Source: Omphiscola glabra
Lineage: Eukaryota; Mollusca; Gastropoda; Lymnaeidae
Length of the DNA: 64,000 bases
Assembly: GCA_964017045.1 (NCBI GenBank)
Contig: OZ024809.1
Coordinates: 10,315,012 to 10,379,011 of the forward strand
Reading direction: 5' to 3'
The notes under the pieces: model-generated
The model's database searches: none
What the model saw: only the letters and a program-made list of their open reading frames with translations
Told to the model about the DNA's origin: nothing
In this document: in pieces, positions 51,598-62,709 of the stretch
How the letters are laid out: the number at the start of each line of letters is the position of its first letter
Position numbering within the stretch: position 1 is the stretch's first letter
Translations under genes and position numbers: made by a program

Positions 51598-52562
51598 TGA
51601 AAACCCGCTATAACACGGCCGCTATAACGCCCCCGAAATAACGCCCCCACTATAACGCCCCCGCAATAACGTATCCCACTATAACGCCCCCCCCCCCCGC
51701 ACTATAACGCATTCGCTATAACACACCTCGCTATAACACACCTCGCTATAACACACCTCGCTATAACACACCTCGCTATAACTCTGCTATAACTCACCCC
51801 CGCTATAACTCCGCTATAACTCTGCTATAACTCTGCTATAACTCTGCTATAACTCCGCTATAACTCCGCTATAACTCCGCTATAACTCTGCTATAACTCT
51901 GCTATGACTCTGTTATAACTCACCCCGCTATAACTCTGCTATAACTCACCCCGCTATAACCCCGCTATAACCCCGCTATAACTCCGCTATAACTCTGCTA
52001 TAACTCTGCTATGACTCTGTTATAACTCAACCCGCTATAACTCCGCTATAACTCTGCTATAACTCACCCCGCTATAACACACCTCGCTATAACACACCTC
52101 GCTATAACACACCTCGCTATAACTCTGCTATAACTCACCCCCGCTATAACTCCGCTATAACTCTGCTATAACTCTGCTATAACTCTGCTATAACTTCGCT
52201 ATAACTCCGCTATAACTCCGCTATAACTCTGCTATAACTCTGCTATGACTCTGTTATAACTCACCCCGCTATAACTCTGCTATAACTCACCCCGCTATAA
52301 CCCCGCTATAACCCCGCTATAACTCCGCTATAACTCTGCTATAACTCTGCTATGACTCTGTTATAACTCAACCCGCTATAACTCCGCTATAACTCTGCTA
52401 TAACTCACCCCGCTATAACTCTACTATAACTCTGCTATAACTCACCCTGCTATAACTCTGCTATAACTCACCCCGCTATAACTCCGCTATAACTCTGCTA
52501 TAACTCACCCCGCTATAACTCCGCTATGACATACCCCGCTATAACTCACCCCGCTATTACAG
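51598..52562. repeat. 11-bp CTATAACTCYG minisatellite with 341-bp higher-order duplication
   Basis: About 85 units of CGCTATAACTC with CACCC, CTG or CCG variants. The variant order from about 51720 to 52080 is repeated about 341 bp later (rare GCTATGACTCTGTTATAACT at 51901 and 52242, and again at 52008 and 52349), showing a segmental duplication. Confidence 0.96.
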
Positions 52563-53007
52563 GAAATTCGGATATGACGTGACCGTTGCATGGCTCCCAA
52601 AATTTCGGATATTCAATCGCGCGTGTTTTTTTGTTTTTTTTTAAACAACGTGAAAAAAACGAATATTAAAATATATCTTCTCCTACAACACAATCTCATA
52701 TCCAGTCAAACTAGACCAAATCAAACACAAATCAACTCACTGACCACAAGTGCAACACGCAACCGTCAGTTGAAACCAAATACAGCGAATATTCCTTTTT
52801 TTTTTAAAGACATCGCGCTATTCACACGAAACCCCGAATTAACGCAATCCGATTTGATTGATCTTAAAGAAGGTAGCGAGGCTCACCGTTTACCCACAAA
52901 CATCTCTAATAAGCGTGTATAATTATCATAATTACATTTACAAACATGTGTACCAACAAACATGGAGAAAGAAACAAAGATCATTCCAGGTAGTTTTAAT
53001 TCAGGAA

Positions 53008-53110
53008 ATACGCGAAACAAAGTATGGGTAAACCCGGTTGGGAAAAAAAAAAGGACGCAACCAAACAACGAACGTGTCTGCAAGAAGCCGTCTTCAGCAA
53101 TAAAAAAAAA
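53008..53110. mobile_element. Copy of the CAAAGTATGG / ACAACGAACG repeat
   Basis: GAAACAAAGTATGGGTAAAC and CGCAACCAAACAACGAACGT match the left part of 17169-17328. The right end is not evident. Confidence 0.6.
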
Positions 53111-53538
53111 CAACAGAATTAAAATTTAAAAAATAACATTTATAATTTTGTAATTTTAATTCAACTTACCACAAGCCAGGCTAATGCATTATATGACATC
53201 GTTGTGCCTTGCTGTAAGCTCCTTGTCCAAATCCTACGCTGCTCTGGGTTATAAGTGTAGGATATTCCAGATGATTAAAGCAAACTTTTTGAGCTCAGAT
53301 TCCTAGAATAAATGTAAGCTTGGGGCCAATTTGATCTAGCCTATGTGATTAGAACATGTTTTGCCTAACCCGGGTGTTTTTAACAAATATCCCTCAGAAC
53401 TTACAATAAAATTTATATAACATATCCTTCCTTTTTTTTTTTTATCAAAAAAAAATTATTTTGCATGTCAACGTGTAGAGAGTTAAGCGCACGGTCCTAC
53501 TCACACGATGCTGTGTACAAGATCATCCCGTCATAATT

Positions 53539-53715
53539 CTATCGTTTATATAGCTGGGGGTCCAACCAGTGTCGAACGTCACACTTGACATAGAAGCAGA
53601 CAATTTTACACCGCGTACAGTAGTCATCGTGCCCTGTTACTTCTCCGCTGCTCATCCGCTGTGCGTCATCAGCCGAACCCTTCGGAAAGTTAAATAGGTC
53701 ATTGCGTCCCCCATC
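53539..53715 (-). CDS. Orphan terminal exon of an unknown Cys-rich protein
   Basis: Minus-strand acceptor TCATATTTTAG|GAT opens a single unbroken frame of 58 codons to TAG. The translated sequence looks protein-like: it begins DGGRNDLFNFPKGS and ends DDYCTRCKIVCFYVKCDVRH then WLDPQLYKR, with four Cys (spacing C-x2-C-x3-C-x4-C). The other two frames close quickly. I do not recognise the family. Upstream exons, if any, should lie to the right, but none is convincing within the window. Confidence 0.4.
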   Translation of the reverse strand, partial: DGGRNDLFNFPKGSADDAQRMSSGEVTGHDDYCTRCKIVCFYVKCDVRHWLDPQLYKR

Positions 53716-53719
53716 CTAA

Positions 53720-55680
53720 AATATGATAATTTCATTTCGCAGTTAAATTATCTTATGTGTTTTTTACTTGTGATTCTTTCGGATAAGTCAGACAAGATAA
53801 ACATATAAAGGAAAGGGTGGTTGATGGGTTGGCGGGTTGGTTGGGGAGGGGGGGGGGAATAACCAGTGGTTTTTTTTTTTTGGTTGACGCAAAGAAGAGT
53901 GCTGCATTTATTGATTAGTTCCCTTAAAACTCGAAGACAATGAAATTTGGGTGAGCTGGAAAGAAGGTCAGAGGAAAAAAGTCACAGGAATTTTTTTTAT
54001 CAACCGTAATTGTATTTGTATGTCTCTGTTAATGTTAACTATATACTAAATTATATCATTAGATGGCAGCTAGAGACGGCCGAGTCCGACCGTTGTTTGG
54101 CTCTCACTTGGGATTGAATATGTTTGTGTTATTTGTGTTATGTATTTGTACGATATATTTTATAATCACGCATAATTCTGTTCATAAATTAGTTACATTT
54201 TCATGCATGGAGCCAAGAAACATGAATATTACAGATTGAATAGCAGTGAGTGGGGGGGGGCCGGGGGGGGGGGCCGGGGGGGGGGTAAGCAATGGCTGAG
54301 AGAATAAACTCTCGCCCAAGAGGACCGCGGTGGGATTCTCGCTCAGGGTGTTTGTATCTTTGTTCGTTCATGTGTGCATGCGATTGGGATTTTAAAAGAA
54401 TCTGCCTCTTATCTCTCCGACACTTCTCACATATTAAATGAATCAAATAAAAAGTAAGTCACAATGCGTTGTGGTACTAGTCTCGTGATGACTCTATCCA
54501 GACAAAGCACCAATGACCTCAATGTGGTCATTGCTTTGTTGTACTAGTTTAGTGATGACACTATCCAGACAAATGATCAGTGACCTCAATGTGGTCAATA
54601 CGGCGTTGGCCATAAAGATTTTTAAAAATTCATTTTCTCCCCACCTGCCACCCCCAAATCTTCTCTTAATTTATCAGTGTGCCCCACCCATTGTTCTCAT
54701 AAAAAGAACATAAAATACTAGATACAGCCCGTCAAACATTGGCGATAGCAGTTCTTGAACTTTACATCTACTAAAGTTACTTGACAAAATATGAACTCAA
54801 GTAACGCAGATTTAAGAATTCCAATTTTTGGTACACCCCTCCGTTTATGATACGCCACTGCACACTTTTTATTTCACGCCTATGAATCATATTAAATATT
54901 CTGATGTCCCAACCCGTTATTTTTTGACACCACACTTAAACTGAGACGATTTCATTTTCCGAAAAGAAAATATTACGCGCCAAACGCAATTGCGTTATAT
55001 AACAAAAATATTTGTATCATTTAGCGTAGTTATTTGAATTATATTTTGCGCGCTATTGAACTCATTATTGAACGATAATTTCTTTCAAATATTAATTTCT
55101 TCTTTTTTCTTGACCTTGTTTCTGTCTGGTTTTCTATTTTTTAGGTAGGATTTATCTCTCTCTATATATTATGTAAATTTGATTAATACTTATTTGCATG
55201 TCTTGTACTGATGAAGGCAAGTGCCGAAACGTTTAATTATTTGTAATGTAAAATTATTTTTAAAGCTCAATATATATTGTTATATCGACACAGATTGTTC
55301 GTGTCTATCGACACAGATTGTTCGTGTCTATTTAATCTATTTTAAAGCTTTATCACAGTCCAACACTTTTATAATTAGTTTTTCAAACATTAAGAATTAT
55401 TTGTAATATACTCTCAAAACCAAATTCTCGGATTAGGAAGCAGTAGATTAGGAAGCAGCCCACGAGTCACAGAAGAAACGTAATATAGGAATTGTTTTTA
55501 ATGTTTTACTCTCAGTCTTATCTGTTAATAAATTATTGTGATACTCACAAATCATATAGATTTGCGTAAATGCGTCTGATTTTCATAGTTTTTGTTATTT
55601 TCCTCCTATCACTTTTCTTCCCGTGAATTTCGGTTCTATATATGATATTTAGTCTATAATAGATATTATCATGGATTTGA
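53720..55680. other. Gene-poor spacer
   Basis: Contains G-rich tracts (53844-53858 and 54250-54285, with GGCCGG between G runs) and otherwise AT-rich DNA. Short frames have no motif support. Confidence 0.5.
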
Positions 55681-55704
55681 AAATGAAAATACAATAAATT
55701 ACAA

Positions 55705-56065
55705 GTTTTTCTGTGACTTTTTGTGAGACTTTTTCCCTGTGACTTTTTTTCTGAAACTTTTTTCCTTGTGACTTTTTTGTGACTTTTTTCTGAAACTTTT
55801 TTCTGAGACTCATTTTCCCTGTGACTTTTTCTCCTAGATTTTTTTCTGGGACTTTTTTAAAGACTTTTTTCCTGTGACTATTTTCTGAGACTTGCTTTCT
55901 GAGACTTTTTTCCTTGTGACTTTTTTTTCTGTGACTATTTTTCTTCGACTTTTTTCAGATACTTATTTTTCCTGCGAATTTTTTCTGTGATTTTTTTTCC
56001 TTGTGACCTTTTTCTGAGACTTTTTTCCTGCGACATTATTACAGTGACCTTTTTTTCCTATGACT
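55705..56065. repeat. Degenerate GTGACTTTTTTCTGAGACTT repeat
   Basis: Pyrimidine-rich imperfect array of ~15-20-bp units, TTTTTCCTGTGAC and TTTTTCTGAGAC. The inverse motif GTCACAGGAAAAAA appears at about 53978 and 59560-59605. Confidence 0.85.
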
Positions 56066-56099
56066 ATTTTCCTTAAAATCCACTTACCTTCATGTCTTA

Positions 56100-57010
56100 A
56101 TTTTTAATTTAACAAAAATGTAGGGTGGGTTAGTCAACGGTGCGTAACTGCACTCACAACGGGTTCCAGTAGTCAAAGGAGAATTCATGTTGGGCAGTTG
56201 TAGTTGGCACGGGTCTCTAGCCAGGGCGGGGGGCGGGGTGTATTATTCAATATTTTCGCTCACACTTACGTGGTCGTGATGTGCGACCGAGTTTGAAAAA
56301 ATGTGCCAGAAGAGCGGACGTTTCGGGTGGAAGCCTTCAACAGCAACCAACTAAAGTTACCAGAGGCTAAAGAATAACAAAAATATGACACACTAAAGTA
56401 ATAACTTAGCTGAGCTATGAGTGAGTTGGACATGCAATTGTTTTTTTAATTAAGGAAGCGTCTCATGAAATATGAAATTCTTGAGAAAAGGATTAACAGG
56501 AAACGTAAAAAAATATTTAAAAAATAACAGGAAACGTTTAAAAAAAATAATTATAGTTATCATCGGTTTGCGTCCCATTTTTTTTTTTGTGGTTGCATTT
56601 TTCTTTAACTTTAATTTCACATTCATTCACTTCTCACCACCATCTATGTTTGAAAGCAGACAAACCACACACAGTAACCCAGTTGTTTTTTCCACCACTT
56701 CCAAACACTTAAAAGAGTTCCTGTCGAGTTCACAAGGGGAGATCAACAAACCTGGCTTCCGGTCATTAACTGCTTACAAGTAAGCGCACGAGACCAACAC
56801 GCACTGGGTGATGTATTTAACACAATACTTGAAACAATGAAATGTACCAAACCCGGACTACATAATCCCCGCGATGAAAGGGGTCAAGTTCAAGAAATGT
56901 GAATAATCATCAACTTTAACTTGCCCGACGACGACATTTTTGGGTGGGGATCGGACAATGGCGTCACCTACAAGGGACAAAGCTGGGGCTGGTGGACATA
57001 TTAATAAAAT
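56100..57010. other. Spacer with fragments only
   Basis: 56283-56425 shares ACTTAGCTGAG with the dispersed repeat at 40205 and 43509. A frame at 56472-56783 is A/T-rich with no motif. Confidence 0.4.
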
Positions 57011-57023
57011 ATTAACATTATCC

Positions 57024-57208
57024 CAGAGGCGTAGCTAGAGTGTTTGGCGCCCGGGGACAAGATTCATTTTAAAGCGCCCTCTTTTCCTTTTTTCAACTCT
57101 CAAACCCATTATTTTCATCAATAAAATAATAAAGCACATTTTGGCGCCTCTAACTAGCTGGCGCCCGGGTACATCTGTACCCCCTGCCCCCCCCACGCTA
57201 CGCCTCTG
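57024..57208. mobile_element. hAT-type MITE (CAGAGGCGTAGC family), with TSD
   Basis: CAGAGGCGTAGCTAG ... CACGCTACGCCTCTG, 185 bp, flanked by perfect 8-bp CATTATCC (57016-57023 and 57209-57216). The interior aligns with 63436-63614. Confidence 0.93.
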
Positions 57209-57359
57209 CATTATCCGATCGCAGTTAAAGATATCATTCCGTGCAATATTAACCATTTCATTAAGATTTTCTAACTTTAAAGCCAGCCTTCAATCTCATC
57301 AGACCATTCTTTTTAGTTCGCACACAGATTTTTACACTTTATCGAATATCTCATTAGGA

Positions 57360-57735
57360 AATGGCGTCAGCGGGCCGTCGAGCTTACGCTCCTAATGCCC
57401 TCCCCGGCGCCCACTCGCACCTGCCAGCCGCCTCAGCGGCAGGTCGTGCGGGAGGGCGTCAGAGACCTCCCCGGACGTGGAGCGTCCCCGCCCGCAACCG
57501 CTAGATCGGGTTCGCCGACGGAGACCCTCCCCGCCCGGAGACATCTGGTCGACCGAAGACGCTGTGTTTCAAGCGTCCGTGGTCCACTCTCCTAGGGGCC
57601 GGGACGGTAAATTAACGTCCTAAAATCTCCCCCCACCCGTCCCGGGGAAGCATCGGACGCCCTCTAAGAGGGATTCTACAGTGGGTTTCCACCCCGCAAC
57701 TAATTTGCGAGATAGCTGGGACGAAACGGTTGCCT
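57360..57735 (-). repeat. GC-rich interspersed repeat, second copy
   Basis: Inverted relative of 10963-11400: CCTAGGAGCAG, AGCTGGGA and GACGCCCTCTAAGAGGG appear in reversed order. Open frames are a by-product of high GC. Confidence 0.5.
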
Positions 57736-58136
57736 AGGAGCAGCTTTCTCAGGGCTGCATATTTAGAATCACCGGCTATAGGCTTCCACCACAGCCTATC
57801 GCCTCATATCCCTTAACGGCAACTTGTAATCATGATCCCTACCCTGTGTTTGCCTTTTCTTCCCCCTGCGAAGTATCACAGGTGGCAGCCCTGTAGGAGC
57901 CGTTTATTCCAGCAACTACCATGCATGGCCGTGTCTGCCACGCGGGACACGCAATGGTGCTAGTGTGCCCGGGTCGGTGGCCAGCGCTTCCAAATCGACA
58001 AGCCACTACAGACTTGTCAACCGGAATCCCGGGGGGGGGGGGGTACACTTTATCATCATTTTCGAATCATCTTAAACCCAACAGATCACGAAAACACATG
58101 AATTCAACCGAAAGGTGTATAGAGATTATTCTAAGA

Positions 58137-58313
58137 CAGTGGTCGGCAAATCGCGGCTCTAATATTAACGACCTGAGTGCTGTTCAGCCAGTCGGCCACA
58201 AATCGGTTTCGACTCCGAAAAACATGGTTCTTGACATTTTCTTGAAAAGAAATTTGGCTCTCAAAAATTGCTGATTTTTTGGCTCTTTTGACTAATGAGT
58301 TTGCCAACCACTG
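58137..58313. mobile_element. hAT-like MITE, ends CAGTGGTCGGCAAA (copy 2)
   Basis: CAGTGGTCGGCAAATCG ... GTTTGCCAACCACTG, shorter than the copy at 6437 by internal deletions. Flanks TTCTAAGA and TTCTAACA match if four extra bases (TTTG) are allowed at the right end. Confidence 0.75.
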
Positions 58314-59142
58314 TTTGTTCTAACACAATGATTTCCACCCACTTCTTAGGTGCTCCACAGCAGCTCCGAGCAACGCTTAATCTCTATAAACGTTTAAGAC
58401 ATGGGGTAGAGCTAAGCCTCTCTCACACACATACAACCATTCCCATAAAAATTATTTCTAAACAGCGCTCCGCGTACAAAAAAGGGATTGGGAACCACTG
58501 CTTTAAGAAAAACAAGTCGCCCTCATCGAGACGATCTTGTGTGGCAAACTAATTACTATGTATCTTCATGTTTACACTATAGCGGATGCGCCTCTGAGTA
58601 CGCTGCGTGGACGTGCAGGATGCTGTCCACCAATGAGACCAAGTGTTGCGCGCGTGTTGATGAAATGTGATCGCCCATTGGACTGTTTATCTAGCAGCTC
58701 TAACATTGAAGAGATGGAACCTATTGACGAACAGGACGAGTTCAATGAGACCACCGCTTTAAGTGGGACTGTTGTATCTCATTACACATCATTTCTAATC
58801 TTATTTACTAGAAGATATGACCCGGTGTTACCGGGATCATAATGGTAGGCATGTTGCGATACTTCTGCTATTGCGAAGCCTCAACAATCCTAACGCTATA
58901 ACAGTTTTCGTATATAACTGAAACGGATTTCGATGTTTTATATACTCATAACAGCAACAACAACAAAAAAAGAAAAAAAGAACAAGGAAAATGTTCCACG
59001 TCCTCGAAATGTAAATTTAGGAAATAGTTCATCAGAATTTCTTATTTTAATAAGGAGTATTAGTTTAATGATTTTTACTTTTCTGGCATCATTTAGCTTT
59101 GAAGAATATCTATCTGTTATATAAATATTGGCGTACCCTACA

Positions 59143-59308
59143 CAGTGGCGTAGCGAGGGGGGCAAAGGGGGCATAATGTCCCGGGCGCTACTCACAAAGG
59201 GGCGCCAATGGTATATTTTACATATAATATTGTATGATTTTCGAATAGGGGGGGGGGCGCTAAAAAGGTATTGTGCCCCGGGTGCGAGTTAAGCTCGCTA
59301 CGCCACTG
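59143..59308. mobile_element. hAT-type MITE (CAGTGGCGTAGC family), with TSD
   Basis: CAGTGGCGTAGCGAG ... GCTCGCTACGCCACTG, 166 bp, flanked by perfect 8-bp ACCCTACA (59135-59142 and 59309-59316). Confidence 0.94.
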
Positions 59309-59309
59309 A

Positions 59310-60050
59310 CCCTACACCTTTTCACGCGCCTGAACTACATTTATTTCCCCTCTAAAAATGTGATACATTGGTACCGGATATCTTCATAATCTTACAAAAA
59401 TTTTGCCTCGCTTCTCTACTATATATTATCGGAAAATCTTAAATCACATAATTCTTTTATCGAAAGAAAGATCCCTTAACCCATTTACACCTCTGTAACA
59501 CTAACGGTTGTAGTGGAAAAAGTCACTGGAAAAAAAGTCCCAAGAAAAAAAAAAGGCACGGAAAAGAGTCACAGGGAAAAAAAGTCACGGAAAAAAGTCA
59601 CAGGATTATTTTTTAAAATGTAACACTTCTTTTTCACGACAGTAACATCATTGGATATAAATATATTGCCATCCACGCAAAAATGTTCACCCCGTATTTC
59701 CTCCCTCTTTTGTGTGTTCACCAAAGAACGTCAATTATTTAACAAATTCACTCCATTCTTAAACGTAACTTCTGCTATTTAGGCAAAATAAAAGTATCAA
59801 ACCCCCCACCCCCCCTCAAACAGTGTATAATAAAAAAAAATAATTAAATTATCCATGTGATGATAGATAGCCTCCCCCCCCCCCCAACCCGACACACACA
59901 CAACCCGTTGACCACGGATTGTTTTACATTTTCTATTTAAAGAAAATATTCTACGCACTTTGACGTACATTGAATGATTGTGGTTATTTATTTTAACATT
60001 AAAATCTATACCAAAGTTCAAATATATAATATATGATATTGGGTTTTTGA
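59310..60050. other. AT-rich spacer
   Basis: Holds the AAAAGTCACAGG cluster at 59515-59605 and poly-C runs; no gene seen. Confidence 0.5.
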
Positions 60051-60052
60051 GA

Positions 60053-60678
60053 TGCTAAGTGAATTAGTGATTGCTAAGTGAATTAGTGATTGCTAAGCGA
60101 ATTAGTGATTGCTAAGCGAATTAGTGATTGCTTAGCGAATTAGTGATTGCTAAGCGAATTAGTGATTGCTAAGTGAATTAGTGATTGCTAAGTGAATTAG
60201 TGATTGCTAAGTGAATTAGTGATTGCTAAGTGAATTAGTGATCGCTAAGTGAATTAGTGATTGCTAAGTGAATTAGTGATCGCTAAGAGAATTAGTGATT
60301 GCTAAGTGAATTAGTGATTGCTAAGTGAATTAGTGAATGCTAAGTGAATTAGTGATTGCTAAGTGAATTAGTGATTGCTAAGTGAATTAGTGATTGCTAA
60401 GTGAATTAGTGATTGCTAAGAGAATTAGTGATTGCTAAGTGAATTAGTGATTGCTAAGTGAATTAGTGAATGCTAAGTGAATTAGTGATTGCTAAGTGAA
60501 TTAGTGATTGCTAAGTGAATTAGTGATTGCTAAGTGAATTAGTGATTGCTAAGTGAATTAGTGATTGCTAAGAGAATTAGTGATTGCTAAGAGAATTAGT
60601 GATTGCTAAGTGAATTAGTGATTGCTAAGTGAATTAGTGATTGCTAAGTGAATTAGTGATTGCTAAGAGAATTAGTGA
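60053..60678. repeat. 19-bp minisatellite, about 33 copies
   Basis: Unit TGCTAAGTGAATTAGTGAT with rare GCGA, GAGA and CGCT variants. Since 19 is not a multiple of 3, it creates no long frame. Confidence 0.97.
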
Positions 60679-60984
60679 GTAATATTTTAAGAAAAAAATT
60701 TCATTGCGCTTAAAGTGGCTTAGGAGGCATTAATCTTATCAAAAAAAAAAATTTTTTTAACGTTAAGTTTTTGTGTGTATTACTTTATAAATTTTAAATG
60801 AAAAAATAAATAAAACTTGTAAAGTATTTTAAAAAATACAAAGCTGAAAAATGGGTGTGGCGTTTAACAATTTGAAAAGTCAAATTACATTTATTTATTT
60901 TATTTATTTAAAAGGGGGAAAAGCATTATCAGTTTTGTAACAAGCGGCCTTGTTGTGTCGGGGATTCCCAGCTCGTCATATCCA

Positions 60985-61100
60985 CCTCATTTACTCTTCT
61001 TCTATATTTTGAGGGCACACGATCAATGAATTGATCATTCTGGCTCCTATGTTTCAGAGGGGTTCGTGATGTTACTGTGCGTGGTTTTGAAGGGGATAAT
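60985..61100 (-). mobile_element. LINE 3' end, inverted
   Basis: Read on the minus strand: GAGCCAGAATGATCAATTCA then TTGATCGTGTGCCC and ATATAGAAGAAGAG, matching the tail of the LINE at 49450-49818. Severely 5'-truncated. Confidence 0.7.
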
Positions 61101-61104
61101 CCTA

Positions 61105-61760
61105 TTACGTTTGATTGCTAAATAGTTCATGTGGCAATGGGGGCAGGGTGACATACCAACAGTTTGGGTACTACAATTTTAATTCACCGCAAAAATTATT
61201 ATTATTCACACTTCCAATAAAACAAAATGTTCTTTTGAATAAAAACGTTTAATTCAACGCAAAAATTGTTAGGCTTATAAATTACATATACATTATTTCA
61301 CATTTCCATTACAATTTAAAACCAGATAGTGCGGTGGCATAATTAACGATCCTGTCGGTTATTCAAGGATAAAATCATGTTATTAGTTATGGTTGTTAGC
61401 ACATCGTCTGATAGCATGTATAATACCGTGTTGCTGTATAAACAAGATACTACTAGTTGGCTTTATCGTGAACTATTTGCCTATTGGAGTATTGAAAAAT
61501 AAACATGATAAAATAAAATACGACACGGCTCATTCATTTTTACTCTTTCATCTCTTTTCTTGCACTACGTGTCTTTCTTTCTTTCTTTTTTCTTTAAATA
61601 GTGGGAGAAGGTTCGACCATTTTTTATGTGAACTTTTTTCCTATGAGTATTATTCCTAGGTCAGTATGAATGTAAGATCTTTTCCGCACGCTGATGAGCA
61701 CAAGACATGATACCAACGTTTTGTAGACATCTGGTCGTTATCACTGCCATCACGTATCTA
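61105..61760. other. AT-rich spacer
   Basis: No gene or repeat supported; the frame at 61393-61659 has no recognised domain. Confidence 0.5.
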
Positions 61761-61762
61761 TA

Positions 61763-62192
61763 TAATTACTAATGGAACACTGGCATCAGTGTGTCCGTCT
61801 GTCCATAACTACTAATGGAACACTGGCACCAGTGTGTCCGTCTGTCCATAACTACTAATGGAACACTGGCATCAGTGTGTCCGTCTGTCCATAACAACTA
61901 ATGGAACACTGGCATCAGTGTGTCCGTCTGTCCATAACTACTAATAGAACACTGTCACCAGTGTGTCCGTCTGTCCATAACTACTAATGGAACACTGGCA
62001 CCAGTGTGTCCGTCTGTCCATAACTACTAATGGAAAACTGGCATCAGTGTGTCCGTCTGTCCATAACTACTAATAGAACACTGTCACCAGTGTGTCCGTC
62101 TGTCCATAACTACTAATGGAACACTGGCACCAGTGTGTCCGTCTGTCCATAGCTACTAATGGAACACTGGCACCAGTGTGTCCGTCTGTCCT
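61763..62192. repeat. 43-bp tandem repeat, about 10 copies, palindromic core
   Basis: Unit CTACTAATGGAACACTGGCA plus CCAGTGTGTCCGTCTGTCCATAA. ACACTGG-CA-CCAGTGT is a hairpin in every unit; CACTGGCATCAGTG and ACACTGTCACCAGTGT variants partly break it. Confidence 0.96.
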
Positions 62193-62536
62193 CCGTCTAC
62201 ACACACAGTCGTAGATGTTCTTCACCGGAAACGCCGTGCTCTACACACGTTCAAATATCTAGGCCAGTGTCTGGCTACATTGTCCAAGAAAAAGGAAAGG
62301 GGGGGGGGGTCAAGGCACGGCCAGGTGTTATTGTGGCACAAAGCCACGACCTTGACACAGCCCCCCCCCCCCCCCACACACACACACCCTTTCATCTCTA
62401 TGTTTTACGTTCAGCTTTCAGCGCCGGTACATGTGTTGAAGGTAGATTTGGCGTGTACGCTTTTGATGTACACATATCAACAGAGTACGAGTTTATTATA
62501 TCTTCCGAACACCCTGATGTGTTTTATCCGTCTGAA

Positions 62537-62708
62537 CAGTGGCGTAGCAAGGGGGGGGGTGCCGTTAGCCCCGGTGCGGCACCTTTTGTTCTCTTCATGC
62601 GCAATGTGGAGGGTAGGCATTTTCAGCCAAAAAAGCAGGTGTTTTTTTTTTTTCGTGGAATGGGACGGCAAAACTCTTGACCCGGTACCAGCCTTAGCTA
62701 CGCCACTG
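62537..62708. mobile_element. hAT-type MITE (CAGTGGCGTAGC ends), no clear TSD
   Basis: Ends CAGTGGCGTAGCAAG and TTAGCTACGCCACTG match the family, but the interior differs and the flanks CGTCTGAA and AGTAGCCT do not match. Perhaps a related subfamily or a rearranged insertion. Confidence 0.75.
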
Positions 62709-62709
62709 A

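Noticed and set aside
56140..56240. Minus-strand exon candidate (donor-like GTGAGT after FSFDYWNP)
   Set aside because: One frame reads plausibly and a donor is present, but no acceptor or partner exon fits, and its phases do not join the orphan exon at 53715.
57395..57595. Arg/Pro-rich 66-codon frame
   Set aside because: Falls in a GC-rich interspersed repeat; composition, not coding, explains the open frame.
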